A DNA stretch of 38,533 bases from an uncultured Eubacteriales bacterium (GTDB lineage: Bacteria; Bacillota; Clostridia; Oscillospirales; Oscillospiraceae). Within the stretch, counting starts at the first letter, position 1, and each line of letters begins with the position of its first letter. A program made the translations under genes and the position numbers. The stretch is taken from NCBI GenBank assembly GCA_900543085.1, contig UQQF01000017.1, forward strand, positions 1-38,533, in the 5' to 3' direction. The notes beneath the pieces were generated by a model that did no database searches, was not told the DNA's origin, and saw only the letters and a list, made by a program, of their open reading frames with translations. Positions 15,953-25,403 of this stretch are shown here, in pieces.

Positions 15953-16954
15953 ATGAGCCGGAGGCGGGCTCTCAATCCTGTAGGTGGTGTGATTTTGACG
16001 GTGTTAATCATTCTTGCCGCGGCCGTGTTGGCGTTTGTGCTGCTGACTTTTGCCGGCACGCTCATAGCGCTGCGGCACAACATGCGCCCCGGAGAGGCGA
16101 TGGATCTGACGACCTCAAACCTGGACGGTACGCGCTTTGAAAAGTACGCGGAGCGCGTGGTGCGCGACGTGGAGGAGCTGCGCGCCCTGCCTTGGGAGGA
16201 CGTCTGTATAAGCTCGTTCGACGGCCTGCGCCTGCACGGCCGGCTGATACGCGGCGAGGGCGACACCGTCATACTCGTGCACGGCTACCACTCCAGCGCG
16301 GAGAACGACTTTGCCGGCATAGCCCGGTGGTATGTGCGGCGCGGCTGCACGGTGCTGGCCGTAGACCAGCGCTCGCACGGGCGCAGCGAGGGCAGGAGCG
16401 TCACCTTCGGCTACCGCGAGCAGCGCGACGCCGTGGCCTGGGCGCAGTTTGCCGAGTACGAGCTGGGCAGCGAGCGGGTCTGGATGCACGGCGTGTCCAT
16501 GGGCGCGGTCAGCGTGCTCCTGGCGCTGGAGGACGGCTACCCGGACTGCGTCAGGGGCGTCATCGCAGACTGCCCGTTCGACTCCCCCGTGGGGCTCTTT
16601 GCCTTCCACCTGCGCAAGCGCTTCCACCTGCCGCCGTTCCCCGTCGTGCCCATAGGCACCCTGGCCTGGGCGCTGATGATCGGCCCGGACTTCGTGAAGG
16701 ACAGCTGCCACGCCGCCGCGGCCGAAAGCGCACTGCCGCTGCTGCTCTTTTCCGCCGGGGAGGACAAGACCGTCCCGCCCCGCTGTGCGGAGGCTGTGTG
16801 GGAGGCGCGGGGACGCCGGGACGTGTGGATACATATGCCCGGGGCGCACCACGCCCTGTGCTGGCAGGAGGACGCTGAGCAATACGCCTCGGCGCTGGAG
16901 AGCTTCCTCAGCTCCGAGCGCACGGCTCAGACCGCGGAGGAGGCCGGCGCCTGA
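15953..16954 (+). CDS. Membrane-anchored alpha/beta hydrolase
   Basis: About 333 residues from ATG 15953. A basic N-terminus (SRRRALN) precedes one transmembrane helix (LTVLIILAAAVLAFVLLTFA), then an alpha/beta hydrolase domain: oxyanion region VILVHGYHSS, strand VLAVDQRSHGRSEG, nucleophile elbow GVSMG, acid in AGEDKTVPP, catalytic His in GAHHALCW. It resembles serine aminopeptidase S33/BAAT-like esterases; the substrate is unknown. Start uncertain: TTG 15995 has a better placed AGGTGG but would remove the positive charges before the helix. Convergent with the CAT-like gene across a shared terminator. Confidence 0.88.
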   Translation: MSRRRALNPVGGVILTVLIILAAAVLAFVLLTFAGTLIALRHNMRPGEAMDLTTSNLDGTRFEKYAERVVRDVEELRALPWEDVCISSFDGLRLHGRLIRGEGDTVILVHGYHSSAENDFAGIARWYVRRGCTVLAVDQRSHGRSEGRSVTFGYREQRDAVAWAQFAEYELGSERVWMHGVSMGAVSVLLALEDGYPDCVRGVIADCPFDSPVGLFAFHLRKRFHLPPFPVVPIGTLAWALMIGPDFVKDSCHAAAAESALPLLLFSAGEDKTVPPRCAEAVWEARGRRDVWIHMPGAHHALCWQEDAEQYASALESFLSSERTAQTAEEAGA

Positions 16955-16957
16955 TAG

Positions 16958-16999
16958 ACAAAGCCCCGGTTCAGTCGAGAGCCTGAACCGGGGCTTTGT
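16958..16999. terminator. Bidirectional terminator (17-bp perfect stem)
   Basis: Perfect 17-bp stem 16958-16974/16983-16999 with an 8-base loop; the stem itself supplies CTTTGT on either strand. It ends the alpha/beta hydrolase gene and the convergent CAT-like gene. Confidence 0.88.
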
Positions 17000-17619
17000 C
17001 ATATTCTCATCCACTTCTCCAGCTCGGCGTAGAAGCGGGCCAGATGCACGCCGTCGACCAGCGCGTGGTTGCAGAGCACCGTGACGGGCAGGTATCTGCG
17101 TCCGCCGCGCTCGAACCACTTGCCCCAGGTGATGCGCGGATTGCTGTCCGCAGGGCTGGGCGTGGGCTGCGCCAGGGCGGTGTAGCTCAGCCAGGGCAGG
17201 GAGGAGATGAACAGCAAATCAAGGCCGTCGTCCCCGTCGTCCAGGCTGCGCGCGCTCTTGGCGCGCTCCTGCTCGCGCTGGGCGTGGAGTATGTACTCCG
17301 GCAGCGGAGCCGAGGCGCTCAGCTCGCAGTAGCAGTACGTGCCGTCTTCCAGCGCCACGGTGTGGGAGGTGCGGCACTCGTCAAACTCCACTATGCCGCC
17401 GTCCTCTATGCGCTGGCGGAACTCCGGCACCGCGTTGGCCGCGCGGGTGACGCACCAGAGAAAGCTCAGGAAAAAGGGATAGCTGCGGGCCTTGACCTCC
17501 GCGAGGAAGTCGGTGACGTCCACTTCCACGGTGAGACCCATGTAGGGGTTGGCCATGGAGCGGAAGTAGTCGAAGTGAGAGCGGCGGGGGTAGCCGGCCA
17601 TGTCCAGTTTGCGTTTCAT
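16999..17619 (-). CDS. Chloramphenicol acetyltransferase-fold (CAT-like) acyltransferase
   Basis: 206 residues from ATG 17619, with GAGGTGA five bases upstream; the alternative GTG at 17628 overlaps that site. It has the CAT size and order: RRSHFDYF at the N-terminus, FFLSFLWCVTRAANAVPEFRQRI, and the active-site segment VLCNHALVDGVHLARFYAEL. The catalytic His of HxxxDG is present, but the preceding His of true CAT enzymes (HHxxxDG) is Asn here. True drug resistance is therefore not implied; similar chromosomal proteins of unknown acyl acceptor are common. It follows the cardiolipin synthase gene by ten bases. Confidence 0.85.
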   Translation of the reverse strand: MKRKLDMAGYPRRSHFDYFRSMANPYMGLTVEVDVTDFLAEVKARSYPFFLSFLWCVTRAANAVPEFRQRIEDGGIVEFDECRTSHTVALEDGTYCYCELSASAPLPEYILHAQREQERAKSARSLDDGDDGLDLLFISSLPWLSYTALAQPTPSPADSNPRITWGKWFERGGRRYLPVTVLCNHALVDGVHLARFYAELEKWMRI

Positions 17620-17629
17620 AACAGTCACC

Positions 17630-19165
17630 TCACATGAGCGGAGCCAGGACGCGCAGTATGCTCTGTCCCAGGCGCACGTACCAGCGGCGGCGGCTGAGCA
17701 TATCGCGGGTTATCTCCATGCATTTGGGCAGGGTCTCGAGGTAGGAGGCCTTCATGCCGGCGACGGCGCTGGACTTGTACATCCAGACCGCGCACTCGTG
17801 GTGCAGAAACAGGCTGCGGTAGTCGAGGTTGATGGTGCCGCAGATGCCGTAGTCGTCGTCGCACACAAAGGTCTTGGAGTGTATGAAGCCGGGCGTGTAC
17901 TCGTAGACGCGCACACCCGCGCGTATCAGCGGCGCATAGTAGCTGCGCGTGACCAGGTGGACATACCACTTGTCCGGCACGTGCGGGGTGATTATCCGCA
18001 CGTCCACGCCGCACTTGGCGGCGCTCGCCAGGGCGTTCATTATCTCATTGTCCACGACCAGATAGGGCGTGCAGATGTAGACGTATTTCTTCGCGCGGGA
18101 GATCATGTTGATGTACGTGCGCTCGCCCACGGGCTCGTCATCGGCGGGGGAGTCGCAGTAGGGCTGGACAAAGCCGTCGTCGGCTATGCCATCCAGCGCC
18201 CCGGGAGCGGGGCGGAAGGCCACCAGGTCGTCGTCCTCATGGCTGATGTAGTCCCACATGGAGAGGAACATCAGCGCGAAGGAGTAGGCCGCGCGGCCTC
18301 TTATGCGCACGGCGCAGTCCAGCCAGTGGCCGAAGCGCTCGCGCTCGTTTATGTACTCGTCGGCGAGGTTTATGCCGCCGGTGAAGGCGGTCACGCCGTC
18401 CACGACGCATATCTTGCGGTGGTCGCGGTTGTTGAGCGTGCCGGTGGGCACGGGCTGGAAGCGGTGGAAGGTGCAGCAGCGTATGCCCAGCTCCTCCATG
18501 CGCTGAGGGTAGTCGCGCGGCAGACGCATGATGCAGGAGAGGTCATCGTATATCAGCCTGACGTCCACTCCGGCAGACGCCTTGCGCTTGAGCACGTCCA
18601 ATATCGAGTCCCACATCTTGCCCGGCTCGATTATGAAATACTCCATGAAGATGTAGCGCTCGGCCTTCTCCAGCTCCTCCAGCAGGGCGGGGAAAAAGTC
18701 CTCGCCTATGGGGTAGTAGGTCGTCTCCGTCTGCGTGAAGACAGGGGACGCCGCGCTCCTTTCCAGGTAGGCCGACTGCAAAACGGCGTCCTCGCTGCCC
18801 AGCTTGGAGGCCGCGTGCTGCTCCACATACGGCGCCATCGCGCTCCTGTAGCGCAGGAGCATGCCGCTTATGCGCTCCAGCTTGCGCTCCGGTATGCGCT
18901 TCTTGCCAAAGAGTATGTACAGCGGTATGCCGAATACGGGCAGGAAGACTATCGGCAGTATCCACGCTATCTTGAAGGCCGAGGAGCCCTCCTGGTTGAT
19001 TATGTACAGAACGGTGATTACGGAGAGGACCGTGAATACCGTCTGCACCTGGGCGTAGGTGTCGTTGAAATAGTACAGCGTCACAACAAGCACGCCGACC
19101 TGAAGTATTATGAATAATATCCCGAACGACAGCCGCGAAAACAGGATTTTCAACAGCTTTTTCAC
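17630..19165 (-). CDS. cls: Cardiolipin synthase (phospholipase D family)
   Basis: 511 residues from GTG 19165 (AGGTG eight bases upstream; the reading frame extends to a TTG at 19189). Two N-terminal transmembrane helices, PLDc_N region (INQEGSSAFKIAWILPIVFLP), then two HKD motifs: HRKICVVD at 249-256 with GGINLADEY, and HSKTFVCD at 429-436 with GTINLDYRS. The enzyme joins two phosphatidylglycerols to cardiolipin at the membrane. Length and architecture match bacterial ClsA-type enzymes. Confidence 0.95.
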   Translation of the reverse strand: MKKLLKILFSRLSFGILFIILQVGVLVVTLYYFNDTYAQVQTVFTVLSVITVLYIINQEGSSAFKIAWILPIVFLPVFGIPLYILFGKKRIPERKLERISGMLLRYRSAMAPYVEQHAASKLGSEDAVLQSAYLERSAASPVFTQTETTYYPIGEDFFPALLEELEKAERYIFMEYFIIEPGKMWDSILDVLKRKASAGVDVRLIYDDLSCIMRLPRDYPQRMEELGIRCCTFHRFQPVPTGTLNNRDHRKICVVDGVTAFTGGINLADEYINERERFGHWLDCAVRIRGRAAYSFALMFLSMWDYISHEDDDLVAFRPAPGALDGIADDGFVQPYCDSPADDEPVGERTYINMISRAKKYVYICTPYLVVDNEIMNALASAAKCGVDVRIITPHVPDKWYVHLVTRSYYAPLIRAGVRVYEYTPGFIHSKTFVCDDDYGICGTINLDYRSLFLHHECAVWMYKSSAVAGMKASYLETLPKCMEITRDMLSRRRWYVRLGQSILRVLAPLM

Positions 19166-19245
19166 GTGACTCACACCTTTTTGCCCCAATTATTCACGCC
19201 CGGGCGATAAGGCGCGAACTGTGCCGGATCGTTGGGCGTTTAAAT

Positions 19246-19274
19246 ATTATAGCAGATATTATACACGTTGTCGA
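19246..19274 (-). promoter_or_regulatory. Promoter of cls
   Basis: On the minus strand TCGACA (19274-19269), 17 bases, TATAAT (19251-19246). A second TATAAT lies within the spacer. It is divergent from and separate from the CoA-transferase promoter. Confidence 0.75.
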
Positions 19275-19284
19275 GAGCGCGCAC

Positions 19285-19312
19285 TTGCACAAAGGCGCGG
19301 GATATGTAATAA
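19285..19312 (+). promoter_or_regulatory. Promoter of the butyryl-CoA:acetate-type CoA-transferase
   Basis: TTGCAC (19285-19290), 16 bases, TAATAA (19307-19312), or AATAAT with 17. The leader to 19367 ends with AGGAGG. Confidence 0.6.
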
Positions 19313-19367
19313 TATAAATACGCGGCGTGGGAGAGAGCGCGCGGCGAATCTTAGGAGGCAATCAACT

Positions 19368-20702
19368 ATGGATTACATGAGTGAATACAAGAGCAAGCTG
19401 CGCACGCCCGAGCAGGCCGCCGCCGTGGTCAAGAGCGGCGACTGGGTCGATTACGGCACCGGCGTGGCCTTCCCTAAACTGTGCGATGCGGCTCTGGCCA
19501 AGCGCCGCGACGAGCTCAAGGACGTGAAGATCCGCGGTATGCTCTGCTACGGTCCCATCGAGGCCGTGGAGTGCGACCCCGCTCAGGAGCACTTCACCTA
19601 CAACTCCTGGCATCTCACGGGCTATGAGCGCAAGCTGGCCGACAAGGGCCTTTGCTACTACGTCCCCATGCTCTACCGCAATCTCCGCTGGTTCTACGAC
19701 ACCTTCCTGCACATAAACGTGGCCTTTATCGGCGCCGCGCCGATGGACAAGCACGGCTACTTCAACCTCTCCATCGCCACGGGCAACTCCCGCGCCTACA
19801 TAGACAACGCGGACATCGTGGTCATAGAGGTGCTCGAGGGTCTGCCCCACGCCATGGGCGGCCAGGAGGAGAGCGTGCACATCTCCGAGGTCGACTTCGT
19901 GGTCGAGGGCGAGCACGGCCCGGCCATCCAGCTGCCCAGCCGCGAGCCGAGCGAGATCGACAAGCGCATAGCAGCCAACGTCATCCCCTACCTCTGCGAC
20001 GGCGCGACGATACAGCTCGGCATAGGCGGCGTGCCCGACGCCCTGGGCGCGATGATAGCCGAGAGCGACCTGAAAGACCTCGGTATGCACACCGAGTTCG
20101 CCACCGACGCGTTCTACAAGCTCTTTGCGGCCGGCAAGATAACCAACAGATGCAAGACCCGCGACCGCAACAAGGCCGTGTTCGGCATCGGCGCCGGCAC
20201 CCAGGCGCTGTACGACTGGATAGACTGGAACCCCGGCGTCGCGGCCTACCCGATAAGCTACGTCAACGACGTCAACGTTGTGGCGAGCATAGACAACTTC
20301 ATCTCGCTCAACTCCTGCGTGGGCATCGACCTCTACGGCCAGGTCAGCTCCGAGAGCAGCGGCACCCGCCAGATAAGCGGCACGGGCGGCCAGGTCGACT
20401 TCCTGACCGGCGCGGCCAAGAGCAAGGGCGGCAAGGCCTTCATCTGCATGTCCAGCACCTTCACGGCCAAGGACGGCACGGTCAAGAGCCGCATAGTCCC
20501 GCACTTCGGCGGCGACATAGTCACCAGCCCGCGCAGCCAGGCCTACTACGTGGCCACCGAGAACGGCGTGGTCAACCTCGCCGGAGCCAGCACCTGGGAG
20601 CGCGCCGAGCGCATAATCTCCCTGGCCGCCCCCGAGCACCGCGACGAGCTGATCAAAGCCGCCGAGGCGCAGAAGATTTGGAGAAGAAGCAACAAGGTGT
20701 GA
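19368..20702 (+). CDS. Butyryl-CoA:acetate CoA-transferase family protein
   Basis: 444 residues from ATG 19368 (AGGAGG eight bases upstream). It belongs to the acetyl-CoA hydrolase/transferase family and resembles gut butyryl-CoA:acetate CoA-transferases along its length: KSGDWVDYG, WHLTGYERKLADKG, APMDKHGYFN, LGIGGVPDALGAMIAESDL, NDVNVVASIDNFISLNSCVG, IDLYGQV, GTGGQVDF, and the C-terminus IWRRSN. The Glu of HTEFATDA (residue 243) corresponds to the CoA-thioester-forming Glu (near 238 in 4-hydroxybutyrate CoA-transferase). Butyrate production is likely but unproven, because 4-hydroxybutyrate and propionyl enzymes are close relatives; for example QEESVHISEV replaces a segment I recall as TECGIHISDV in known butyrate enzymes. 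Single gene with its own terminator. Confidence 0.88.
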   Translation: MDYMSEYKSKLRTPEQAAAVVKSGDWVDYGTGVAFPKLCDAALAKRRDELKDVKIRGMLCYGPIEAVECDPAQEHFTYNSWHLTGYERKLADKGLCYYVPMLYRNLRWFYDTFLHINVAFIGAAPMDKHGYFNLSIATGNSRAYIDNADIVVIEVLEGLPHAMGGQEESVHISEVDFVVEGEHGPAIQLPSREPSEIDKRIAANVIPYLCDGATIQLGIGGVPDALGAMIAESDLKDLGMHTEFATDAFYKLFAAGKITNRCKTRDRNKAVFGIGAGTQALYDWIDWNPGVAAYPISYVNDVNVVASIDNFISLNSCVGIDLYGQVSSESSGTRQISGTGGQVDFLTGAAKSKGGKAFICMSSTFTAKDGTVKSRIVPHFGGDIVTSPRSQAYYVATENGVVNLAGASTWERAERIISLAAPEHRDELIKAAEAQKIWRRSNKV

Positions 20703-20711
20703 TACCCCCCC

Positions 20712-20742
20712 TCCCGCCCGCCACCCCGGGCGGGATTTTTTT
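20712..20742 (+). terminator. Terminator of the CoA-transferase gene
   Basis: 9-bp stem (20712-20720/20727-20735) with a six-base loop and seven T. Confidence 0.93.
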
Positions 20743-20800
20743 CGCACAAAATTGACCCCAGAGCCTCTCCCGGCGTTATATATGCGAGGAGGCGATGAGT

Positions 20801-21286
20801 ATGCCCAAGACAAGCCGTCAGCCCGGCGAGGCCGAGCGCATAGTGAACGAATACGCCTCAGGCCTATTTGCGTTCTGCCTGGTCATGCTCGCGAACAGGG
20901 CGGAGGCGGAGGACGCAGTTCAGGACACGCTGCTGCGCTATATACTCAGCGCGCCGGAGTTCGAGAGCGCGCGCAGCGAGCGCGCCTGGCTGTTCACCGT
21001 GGCGTCAAACCGCTGCCGGGACAGGCAGCGAGAGGCGAAGCGGCACCCGCGCGTCTCCCTTGACGAGCTTGCGGAGCTTGGCACGGAGAGCGAGGACTTG
21101 GGCGTGCTCGACGCGCTCATGGCGCTGCCGGAGAAGTACCGCGCGGTTCTCACGCTGCACTACGTCGAGGGCTACGGTACGGCGGAGATCGCCGGCATGA
21201 TAGGCCGCACGCCCTCCGCTGTCAAGATGCGCCTGAAAAAAGGCCGCGAGCTGCTGGAAACCGAACTGGGAAAGGAGTGCGAATGA
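20801..21286 (+). CDS. ECF-type RNA polymerase sigma factor
   Basis: 161 residues from ATG 20801, eight bases after GGAGG; the ATG at 20795 is only two bases from that site. Region 2 (FAFCLVMLANRAEAEDAVQDTLLRYI, including DAVQDT) and region 4 (LPEKYRAVLTLHYVEGYGTAEIAGMIG followed by TPSAVKMRLKKGRELL) are clear; region 3 is absent, as in ECF factors. A possible promoter TTGACC (about 20753-20758)/TTATAT lies upstream with 18-base spacing. The stop overlaps the start of the next gene (ATGA), the usual layout for a sigma factor and its membrane regulator. Confidence 0.93.
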   Translation: MPKTSRQPGEAERIVNEYASGLFAFCLVMLANRAEAEDAVQDTLLRYILSAPEFESARSERAWLFTVASNRCRDRQREAKRHPRVSLDELAELGTESEDLGVLDALMALPEKYRAVLTLHYVEGYGTAEIAGMIGRTPSAVKMRLKKGRELLETELGKECE

Positions 21287-22218
21287 TGGACAACATGGAG
21301 CGGCTGAAAAAGGCAATGGACAGCATAAAGCTGAGCGGCGAGGCAAGAGAGCGTATGCTCTCGAACCTCAAAACCGGTGCCGGGCTGAAGCCGAGGCGCA
21401 AAAAGCTGCGCGCAGACGTGCTCATAGCCGCCGCGGTGATAACCGCGCTGCTCGTCACAGGCGCGGGCGCGGCGTATGTGAGAGTGTTCAGGAACCCTGA
21501 GATCGTAGACAGCTGGGAGGATATGCGCACACCGCCGCCCGCCTACTCGGACAGCGAGCCCAACAGCTACTCGGCTATTATGGGTGTAGACGGCTATGTT
21601 CCGTCCACGGTGGAAGAAAAGGCGGCCACGCTGCGCGCAAAGGCCGACACCTGGGACACAGACGAGAAAATATACGGCTCAGTCAGCGGCAGCCACGAAT
21701 GGACGGAGTTTGAGGTGCTTGTGGGCGACGGGGATGTGCTGGTGCGCGACGTCTATGCAACAGACGGCACTGCAAAGCGAGAGTACACGGCCGCAGACCC
21801 GGCACTGCTTCCTGAGCAGCTTGACAGCGGCGTCAGGATAGATTTTGCCCGGCTCGAAGGGACCTTTGACTGCGTGCCATACGCCAACCTCTACTACGCA
21901 GAGAGCGACGCTGACGGCTCGCTCAATGGCACCGTGTTTATAGCTCTTTACTCCGCGGGCGAAAATGGCGGCTGGGTGCAGGTCGATTGCACCACAATGT
22001 ACACACGCGGTATGTCCGGCGGTGATTACATTCTTGCGGACACCTTTGACGACGTCTATACGTACACGAACGCAGCGGGGCTGGAGTTCATCATCACGGT
22101 CAACGGCGACTCGATAAACGCGAGCTGTACGACGGAGCACAGGGATGTCAGCGTGACCGCCGCCTACGTCACGACCGCCGACGTTGAGGCAGCACTGGAG
22201 TGTATTGCGGTGGGATGA
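21283..22218 (+). CDS. Single-pass membrane protein, probable anti-sigma factor
   Basis: 311 residues; the ATG overlaps the sigma-factor stop by four bases (ATGA) with AGGAG five bases upstream. A cytoplasmic N-terminus of about 45 residues (LKKAMDSIKLSGEARERMLSNL) with helical character precedes one transmembrane helix (VLIAAAVITALLVTGAGAAY), and then about 240 extracytoplasmic residues of beta type with SGSHEWTEFEVLVGDG and AGLEFIITVNGD. This matches the layout of sigma/anti-sigma pairs in Clostridia. No zinc-binding anti-sigma motif (HxxxCxxC) is present, so the role rests on context. Lower GC in its second half. Confidence 0.75.
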   Translation: MMDNMERLKKAMDSIKLSGEARERMLSNLKTGAGLKPRRKKLRADVLIAAAVITALLVTGAGAAYVRVFRNPEIVDSWEDMRTPPPAYSDSEPNSYSAIMGVDGYVPSTVEEKAATLRAKADTWDTDEKIYGSVSGSHEWTEFEVLVGDGDVLVRDVYATDGTAKREYTAADPALLPEQLDSGVRIDFARLEGTFDCVPYANLYYAESDADGSLNGTVFIALYSAGENGGWVQVDCTTMYTRGMSGGDYILADTFDDVYTYTNAAGLEFIITVNGDSINASCTTEHRDVSVTAAYVTTADVEAALECIAVG

Positions 22219-22311
22219 GCACATACGCACAAGAATTGCGGTGCGGGGGAGAGATAAAACGGCACTTTTTTGTATTGACAGAAAATTAACCCATTTTAAT
22301 CGCGTATGGAC

Positions 22312-22340
22312 TTGCAATTAGTTCGCTTCTCGTTTAAAAT
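22312..22340 (+). promoter_or_regulatory. Promoter of gdhA
   Basis: TTGCAA (22312-22317), 17 bases, TAAAAT (22335-22340). A further TTGACA at 22275-22280 has no good -10. The gap 22219-22400 otherwise shows no terminator hairpin of note. Confidence 0.72.
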
Positions 22341-22382
22341 AGAAACGGACATCGAGCAAAACGCACAATGCCATAACGTTGA

Positions 22383-23750
<1,368 letters not shown>

Positions 23751-23767
23751 GTTTGGCGGTGTAGGCC

Positions 23768-24268
23768 GTGCTGATAGTACCGTTCCTGATATATGGCGGC
23801 TTGCTGCTGCTTGCGCTGCTCTCGATCGTGCTGGCGATCGTGCACCGCTGCGGCAGGCTGAAAAAGGTCAGGCATTTCTACCTGGTGGGAGCGGTCACTA
23901 TCGTCACGCTTGTGCTGACGATCTATGCTGCCGGGAGCATAAAGTACAGCAACGCACACTTCCCGCTGACACAGCCCAACACAACCTGGTCGACTGCGGA
24001 CGGGTCTATAACGCTCGCGGTGTATGACCACAAGTCCGGCCTGTCAGACTGGTACGAGTACGACATGCGGATGCTCGTGGACGGCGAGTACATAGCCGTT
24101 TAGTTCCACACCTCCGGACACTGGGACGGCGAGCTGTCTATCAGTGCTGCGAGCCGCGGCACGAAGTCGAATACCATCGCCTCCGGTACGTGGCGCATGG
24201 CCGGCAGCGATACGCTGGTCCTGCGCGACGTCGACGGGCGAATAGTGCTCGAGCGCGAGGACAACTGA
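23768..24268 (+). pseudogene. Small two-helix membrane protein gene interrupted by TAG
   Basis: From GTG 23768 the frame gives two transmembrane helices (VPFLIYGGLLLLALLSIVLA and YLVGAVTIVTLVLTIYAAG) and the start of an extracytoplasmic domain, then meets TAG at 24101-24103. The same frame stays open for 54 more codons to TGA 24266-24268, with protein-like content (GHWDGELSISAASRGT, TWRMAGSDTLVLRDVDGR). The intact product would be about 166 residues. A terminator directly follows the second stop, not the first, supporting one broken gene rather than a short one. The ribosome site is weak. Nothing suggests amber suppression. Function unknown. Confidence 0.6.
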
Positions 24269-24275
24269 AAAACTG

Positions 24276-24305
24276 ACCGCCCCGGTTCCAAACCGGGGCG
24301 GTTTT
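24276..24305. terminator. Terminator shared by convergent genes
   Basis: 12-bp perfect stem (24276-24287/24291-24302) with a CCA loop, TTTT on the plus strand and CAGTTTTTC on the minus strand. It closes the interrupted membrane protein gene and the convergent MBL gene (stop at 24312). Confidence 0.9.
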
Positions 24306-24311
24306 GCGTTT

Positions 24312-25007
24312 TCAGCGGCGGTACACTCCGCCGTGGGAACAGATATAGGTTTCGGCGTCCATGGCGAGCAGGCGCTTTAGCGAGCGCTGCGCGTCTGGCA
24401 GGGAGTAGGCGAACTCCGGGTTCGCCACGGCGGGGAGTGAGTTTTCCAGCACCATCGCGTCGCTGGTTATGACCGTGTCATGCTCCGGGAGGTAGAGCGA
24501 GATGTGCCCGGGCGTGTGTCCCGGCGTGCCCACGACGCGGCAGCCGCCGCAGATGTCCAGCAGATCGCCGCTCGCGAGCAGCACGTCAGGCTCGACGGGC
24601 TCAACGCATCGCAGCATCGCCATGAACGCCTCGCCCATGGGCTTTTGCCCGTCGGGCAGGCTGTCCTGCATTGCCTCGGCCTGCTGCAGTCTGAACGCCT
24701 TGCGCCGGCCGCTGACGTACTCGGCCTCCCCGACGCCGGCGTAGACGCGCACGTGCGGGTATTTGGCCTTGAGCGCGGCCAGGGCGCCCATGTGGTCGTG
24801 GTCGTGGTGAGTGACTATCACGGCGGCAAGAGCGTCCATACGGCCGCCGTGGGCGCTCACAGCGGCCTCTATGCGCGGCAGGAATCCGCTGTATCCGCAG
24901 TCGACCAGCACGTCGCCGCGCTTATCGCGCAGCAGCGTGAGGTATATGGCGTCGCCGCCCGCGCCGAAGTCAAAGTCTTTCTTGAGAGGTACGATTTCAC
25001 CGTTCAT
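24312..25007 (-). CDS. Metallo-beta-lactamase-fold hydrolase (glyoxalase II-like)
   Basis: 231 residues from ATG 25007, with GGAG seven bases upstream (the frame runs on to 25073 without support). Motif HHDHDH at residues 67-72 (zinc ligands), GTPGHTPGHISLYLP with the next His, ITSDAMVLE with the bridging Asp, and a C-terminal ICSHGGVYR His. The pattern is that of cytosolic glyoxalase II or quorum-lactonase-type MBL hydrolases; the substrate is not determinable. It stands alone between the terminator and the tRNA genes and is not closely similar to the MBL protein at 7042-7737. Confidence 0.88.
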   Translation of the reverse strand: MNGEIVPLKKDFDFGAGGDAIYLTLLRDKRGDVLVDCGYSGFLPRIEAAVSAHGGRMDALAAVIVTHHDHDHMGALAALKAKYPHVRVYAGVGEAEYVSGRRKAFRLQQAEAMQDSLPDGQKPMGEAFMAMLRCVEPVEPDVLLASGDLLDICGGCRVVGTPGHTPGHISLYLPEHDTVITSDAMVLENSLPAVANPEFAYSLPDAQRSLKRLLAMDAETYICSHGGVYRR

Positions 25008-25050
25008 GTGCGTGCTCCTGAAATGGTGTCCGCCGCGAGGGCGGAGAAGT

Positions 25051-25084
25051 AAAAATCCCGAATGCGTAAGCACTCGGGATTTTT
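25051..25084 (-). terminator. Terminator of the tRNA-Thr/tRNA-Tyr unit
   Basis: Inverted repeat AAAAATCCCGA...TCGGGATTTTT with a 10-bp-class stem; on the minus strand it follows tRNA-Tyr directly and ends in five T. The symmetry allows function in both directions. Confidence 0.88.
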
Positions 25085-25168
25085 GGTGGGGGCGGGTGGA
25101 TTCGAACCACCGTAGGCATTGCCAGCAGATTTACAGTCTGTCCCCTTTGGCCACTCGGGAACACCCCC
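25084..25168 (-). tRNA. tRNA-Tyr (anticodon GTA)
   Basis: 85 bases including an encoded CCA (plus 25084-25086). Acceptor stem GGGGGTG with CGCCCCC (one G-U pair), T-arm GGTGG-TTCGAAT-CCACC, anticodon loop CTGTAAA with GTA at plus 25132-25134, and an extended variable arm typical of type II tRNA-Tyr. Confidence 0.96.
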
Positions 25169-25203
25169 ATATTCACTTGAGCCGGTCGGCCTTGGACAAT
25201 CAG

Positions 25204-25279
25204 TGGAGCTGGTAGACGGACTCGAACCCCCGACCTGCTGATTACAAATCAGCTGCTCTACCGACTGAGCTATACCAGC
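25204..25279 (-). tRNA. tRNA-Thr (anticodon TGT)
   Basis: 76 bases with encoded CCA (plus 25204-25206). Acceptor GCTGGTA, D-arm AGCTCAGTCGGTAGAGC, anticodon loop TTTGTAA with TGT at plus 25244-25246, T-arm GGGGG-TTCGAGT-CCGTC region. It lies 35 bases upstream of tRNA-Tyr in one transcript. Confidence 0.96.
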
Positions 25280-25298
25280 GCGATCACCGGCGACGATT

Positions 25299-25327
25299 AT
25301 AATAGCAAATCTCCGGCGATTTGTCAA
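25299..25327 (-). promoter_or_regulatory. Promoter of the tRNA unit
   Basis: Consensus TTGACA (25327-25322), exactly 17 bases, TATTAT (25304-25299), 20 bases before the 5' end of tRNA-Thr. Confidence 0.9.
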
Positions 25328-25361
25328 GGGCATTTTTGATTTAAAGCGAAATAAATTTTGC

Positions 25362-25399
25362 GCGCGTATGCGCCGCCCCGCGGGGCGGCGCATACGCGC
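25362..25399. terminator. 38-base perfect palindrome, probable nitroreductase terminator
   Basis: Two 19-base arms (25362-25380/25381-25399) are exact complements with no spacer, four bases after the nitroreductase stop. On the minus strand GCAAAATTTATTT follows, a weak T-tract, so termination is likely but not classical. Confidence 0.65.
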
Positions 25400-25403
25400 C
25401 GGT

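Noticed and set aside
19362..20813. 483-codon open frame antisense to the CoA-transferase gene
   Set aside because: Shadow of a clearly recognised gene, crossing its terminator.
24101..24103. TAG as a pyrrolysine codon
   Set aside because: TAG is used as a normal stop in several genes here, and no pyl genes or methylamine methyltransferases are visible.
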